From assembly GCA_021769135.1 (NCBI GenBank), contig JAETTM010000028.1, forward strand, positions 1 through 50,890: a stretch of 50,890 bases of DNA. Reading direction: 5' to 3'. The notes below the pieces were generated by a model, which saw nothing but the letters and a program-made list of their open reading frames with translations, ran no database searches and was not told the DNA's origin. This document shows, piece after piece, positions 49,894 through 50,890 of the stretch (its first letter is position 1; every line of letters begins with the position of its first letter). The stretch comes from Lachnospiraceae bacterium (GTDB taxonomy: Bacteria > Bacillota > Clostridia > Lachnospirales > Lachnospiraceae). The position numbers and the translations under genes were made by a program.

Positions 49894-50559
49894 ATGGAAT
49901 CGTTACGGGATGTAAAGAGGGCGATGGAGCGTGAGGTGAAAAAGGGGAGCTGCCCGCTCATGTTTGACAGGCTGGAGTTTGGTGCCAAGCCTTTCCAGGC
50001 AATCACATCAGAGGAAAAGCTGGATGAAGTGCTTGCATGGCTGTTAAGGATAAAGTCTTTCCGGCAGTATGCGGAAAAGACCATAATCAACAACGTGTAT
50101 ATGGATTTGGATATGCTCTGCAAAAAGCCGCAGTTTAAGCGCACCCATTCCGTCATAGACCGGGAGGGGATTTATGCAAGGGTGCAGAGGTACAAGAAGC
50201 GGTTACAGCCGGATTATGACAGCGGACTTTGTCTGGAAACGGTGCGGTGCATCTTCACGCTTCCGGAGGGGGAAGCGGGAAAATACCGTATGACCCATGA
50301 CGGGCAGGAAACTTATGCCTTTATCATGTCAAATAAATATATCCTGGGCCTGTTTACCCACTGTGAGGCGGCAAGGAAATCTGTTGTCATGGACAGGGTG
50401 GAGTTTGGACACCTTGCGGAGCAGGAGCAGAAGATCGTGCTACTTGATGGTGTAGGGGATGTGCTTTTTCAGGCGTTATTGCTTGATGATGTGGAATATG
50501 GCAATGATGAGCTGTCTGCCAATCTTTACACAATCTATTGCTTTAATGAAAAAGGATAG
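49894..50559 (+). CDS. Conserved element protein of unknown function (221 aa)
   Basis: A protein with KRAMEREVKKGSCPLMFDRL, VYMDLDMLCKKPQFKRTHSV and a late QKIVLLDGVGDVLFQALLL. It is of a type common in conjugative elements of Firmicutes (possibly DUF6329-like). No catalytic motif is visible. ATG at 49894 follows AAAGGAGA; an upstream in-frame start would translate the terminator and is rejected. Confidence 0.8.
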   Translation: MESLRDVKRAMEREVKKGSCPLMFDRLEFGAKPFQAITSEEKLDEVLAWLLRIKSFRQYAEKTIINNVYMDLDMLCKKPQFKRTHSVIDREGIYARVQRYKKRLQPDYDSGLCLETVRCIFTLPEGEAGKYRMTHDGQETYAFIMSNKYILGLFTHCEAARKSVVMDRVEFGHLAEQEQKIVLLDGVGDVLFQALLLDDVEYGNDELSANLYTIYCFNEKG

Positions 50560-50582
50560 CTTCTGGACATGATGTCCAGAAG
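50560..50582. repeat. Palindrome CTTCTGGACA-N3-TGTCCAGAAG, second copy
   Basis: The arms are identical to those at 49153-49175. The copy begins one base after the previous stop codon. A possible 18-codon frame (MYFKVKIVYDII, 50600-50656) follows before the PcfB-like gene. Confidence 0.8.
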
Positions 50583-50694
50583 TGGAAAGGGGAAATTCGA
50601 TGTATTTTAAAGTGAAGATTGTCTATGACATTATCTGCCGGGGGATTCCGCCTTAGTGTATGGCTTTTCCCGGAATGTAACAAGGAGGTGTTTC

Positions 50695-50890
50695 ATGCAG
50701 GAGGAAGTAACACAGAAAACAATCGCCCTTGTGATCAAGACCGCAAAATTAGATGCCAACGTGCTGAAAGCTGCAATGAAGATGTACCTGAACCACCATA
50801 AGCAGAAAGCACAGAAAACGCATGGAAAGACTTCTGTGAAAAAGCTCGTTGGCGAGGGCGTGGGGGCATCGTCTATCGAAATCACGGACG
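50695..50890 (+). CDS. PcfB-like (DUF3801) conjugation protein, 3' end beyond the window
   Basis: The first 65 residues are present: QKTIALVIKTAKLDANVLKA, MYLNHHKQK, then TSVKKLVGEGVGASSIEITD. The pattern matches PcfB/DUF3801 proteins that accompany the VirD4-like coupling protein in conjugative elements. The ATG at 50695 follows AAGGAGG. The gene is open at the window end. Confidence 0.85.
   Translation, partial: MQEEVTQKTIALVIKTAKLDANVLKAAMKMYLNHHKQKAQKTHGKTSVKKLVGEGVGASSIEITD

Larger units (their letters stand above)
45430..50890 (+). mobile_element. Left part of an integrative conjugative element (Tn1549-like backbone)
   Basis: From the point where the Sir2 gene breaks off, all genes are plus-strand and of mobile-element type: DUF6075-like protein, small DUF, ParA, ParB, replication initiator with iteron-like repeats, accessory genes, and a PcfB-like gene at the window edge. 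This order is familiar from Tn1549/CTn-like elements of gut Firmicutes. The recombinase, relaxase and right end lie outside the window, so the element is only partly seen. Confidence 0.78.

Overview
This window looks like the chromosome of a gut anaerobe of the Lachnospiraceae (Clostridia). The evidence is strong Shine-Dalgarno sites (AAGGAGG), split transketolases, PTS/BglG control, a glycyl-radical microcompartment and a Tn1549-like conjugative element. No rRNA, tRNA or CRISPR array was seen.

Layout. 1-2382: a small acidic protein, then a minus-strand pair of an ECF transporter S component and a uridine-kinase-like P-loop protein behind a clear promoter. 2529-5820: an AT-richer minus-strand island with a HEPN/MNT toxin-antitoxin pair, a second lone MNT nucleotidyltransferase and a FokI-like nuclease. 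5920-6435: a decayed ISAs1-family element with terminal inverted repeats. 6443-12861: a LacI regulator divergent from an isomerase, split transketolase and FGGY-kinase operon for an unidentified sugar. 12961-17305: a broken AAA ATPase, an intact AAA-ATPase/nuclease-like gene, a GNAT and a Gfo/Idh oxidoreductase. 17341-20657: a glucose-family PTS permease behind an antiterminator leader, followed by its BglG-type antiterminator. A PHP phosphatase follows on the minus strand.

21598-37044 is the centrepiece: a complete B12-independent glycyl-radical microcompartment locus of the class II aldolase type (GRM5-like, fucose/rhamnose to 1,2-propanediol). It carries the diol dehydratase and its activase, a C-tagged aldolase, CoA-acylating aldehyde dehydrogenase, alcohol dehydrogenase, PduL, PduS/PduT-like iron-sulfur proteins and EutP. 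The shell genes are EutS-, EutN-, PduT-type and four BMC-H. A DeoR regulator follows. Two promoters share ACAACA-type motifs that could be its operators. The inferred pathway is fuculose/rhamnulose-1-phosphate to DHAP plus lactaldehyde, lactaldehyde to 1,2-propanediol, then propanal, then propanol and propionyl-CoA/propionyl-phosphate.

37254-41917 holds a ThuA-like protein, a Uma2 nuclease, a lipoprotein, an AbiE-like toxin-antitoxin pair and repeats. 41997-45439 is a RiPP locus of the ACGX-repeat type: HxlR regulator, 46-residue Cys-repeat precursor, radical SAM/SPASM maturase, nitroreductase, flavin/4Fe-4S protein and a Sir2 gene cut short at its 3' side. At that cut begins a conjugative element (about 45430 to the window end) with ParA, ParB, a replication initiator holding 23-bp iteron-like repeats, accessory genes and the start of a PcfB-like gene.

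Dispersed intergenic repeats run through the window. The best is a roughly 100-bp hairpin element with four copies whose stem bases covary and whose right end lies at the ribosome site of the next gene.
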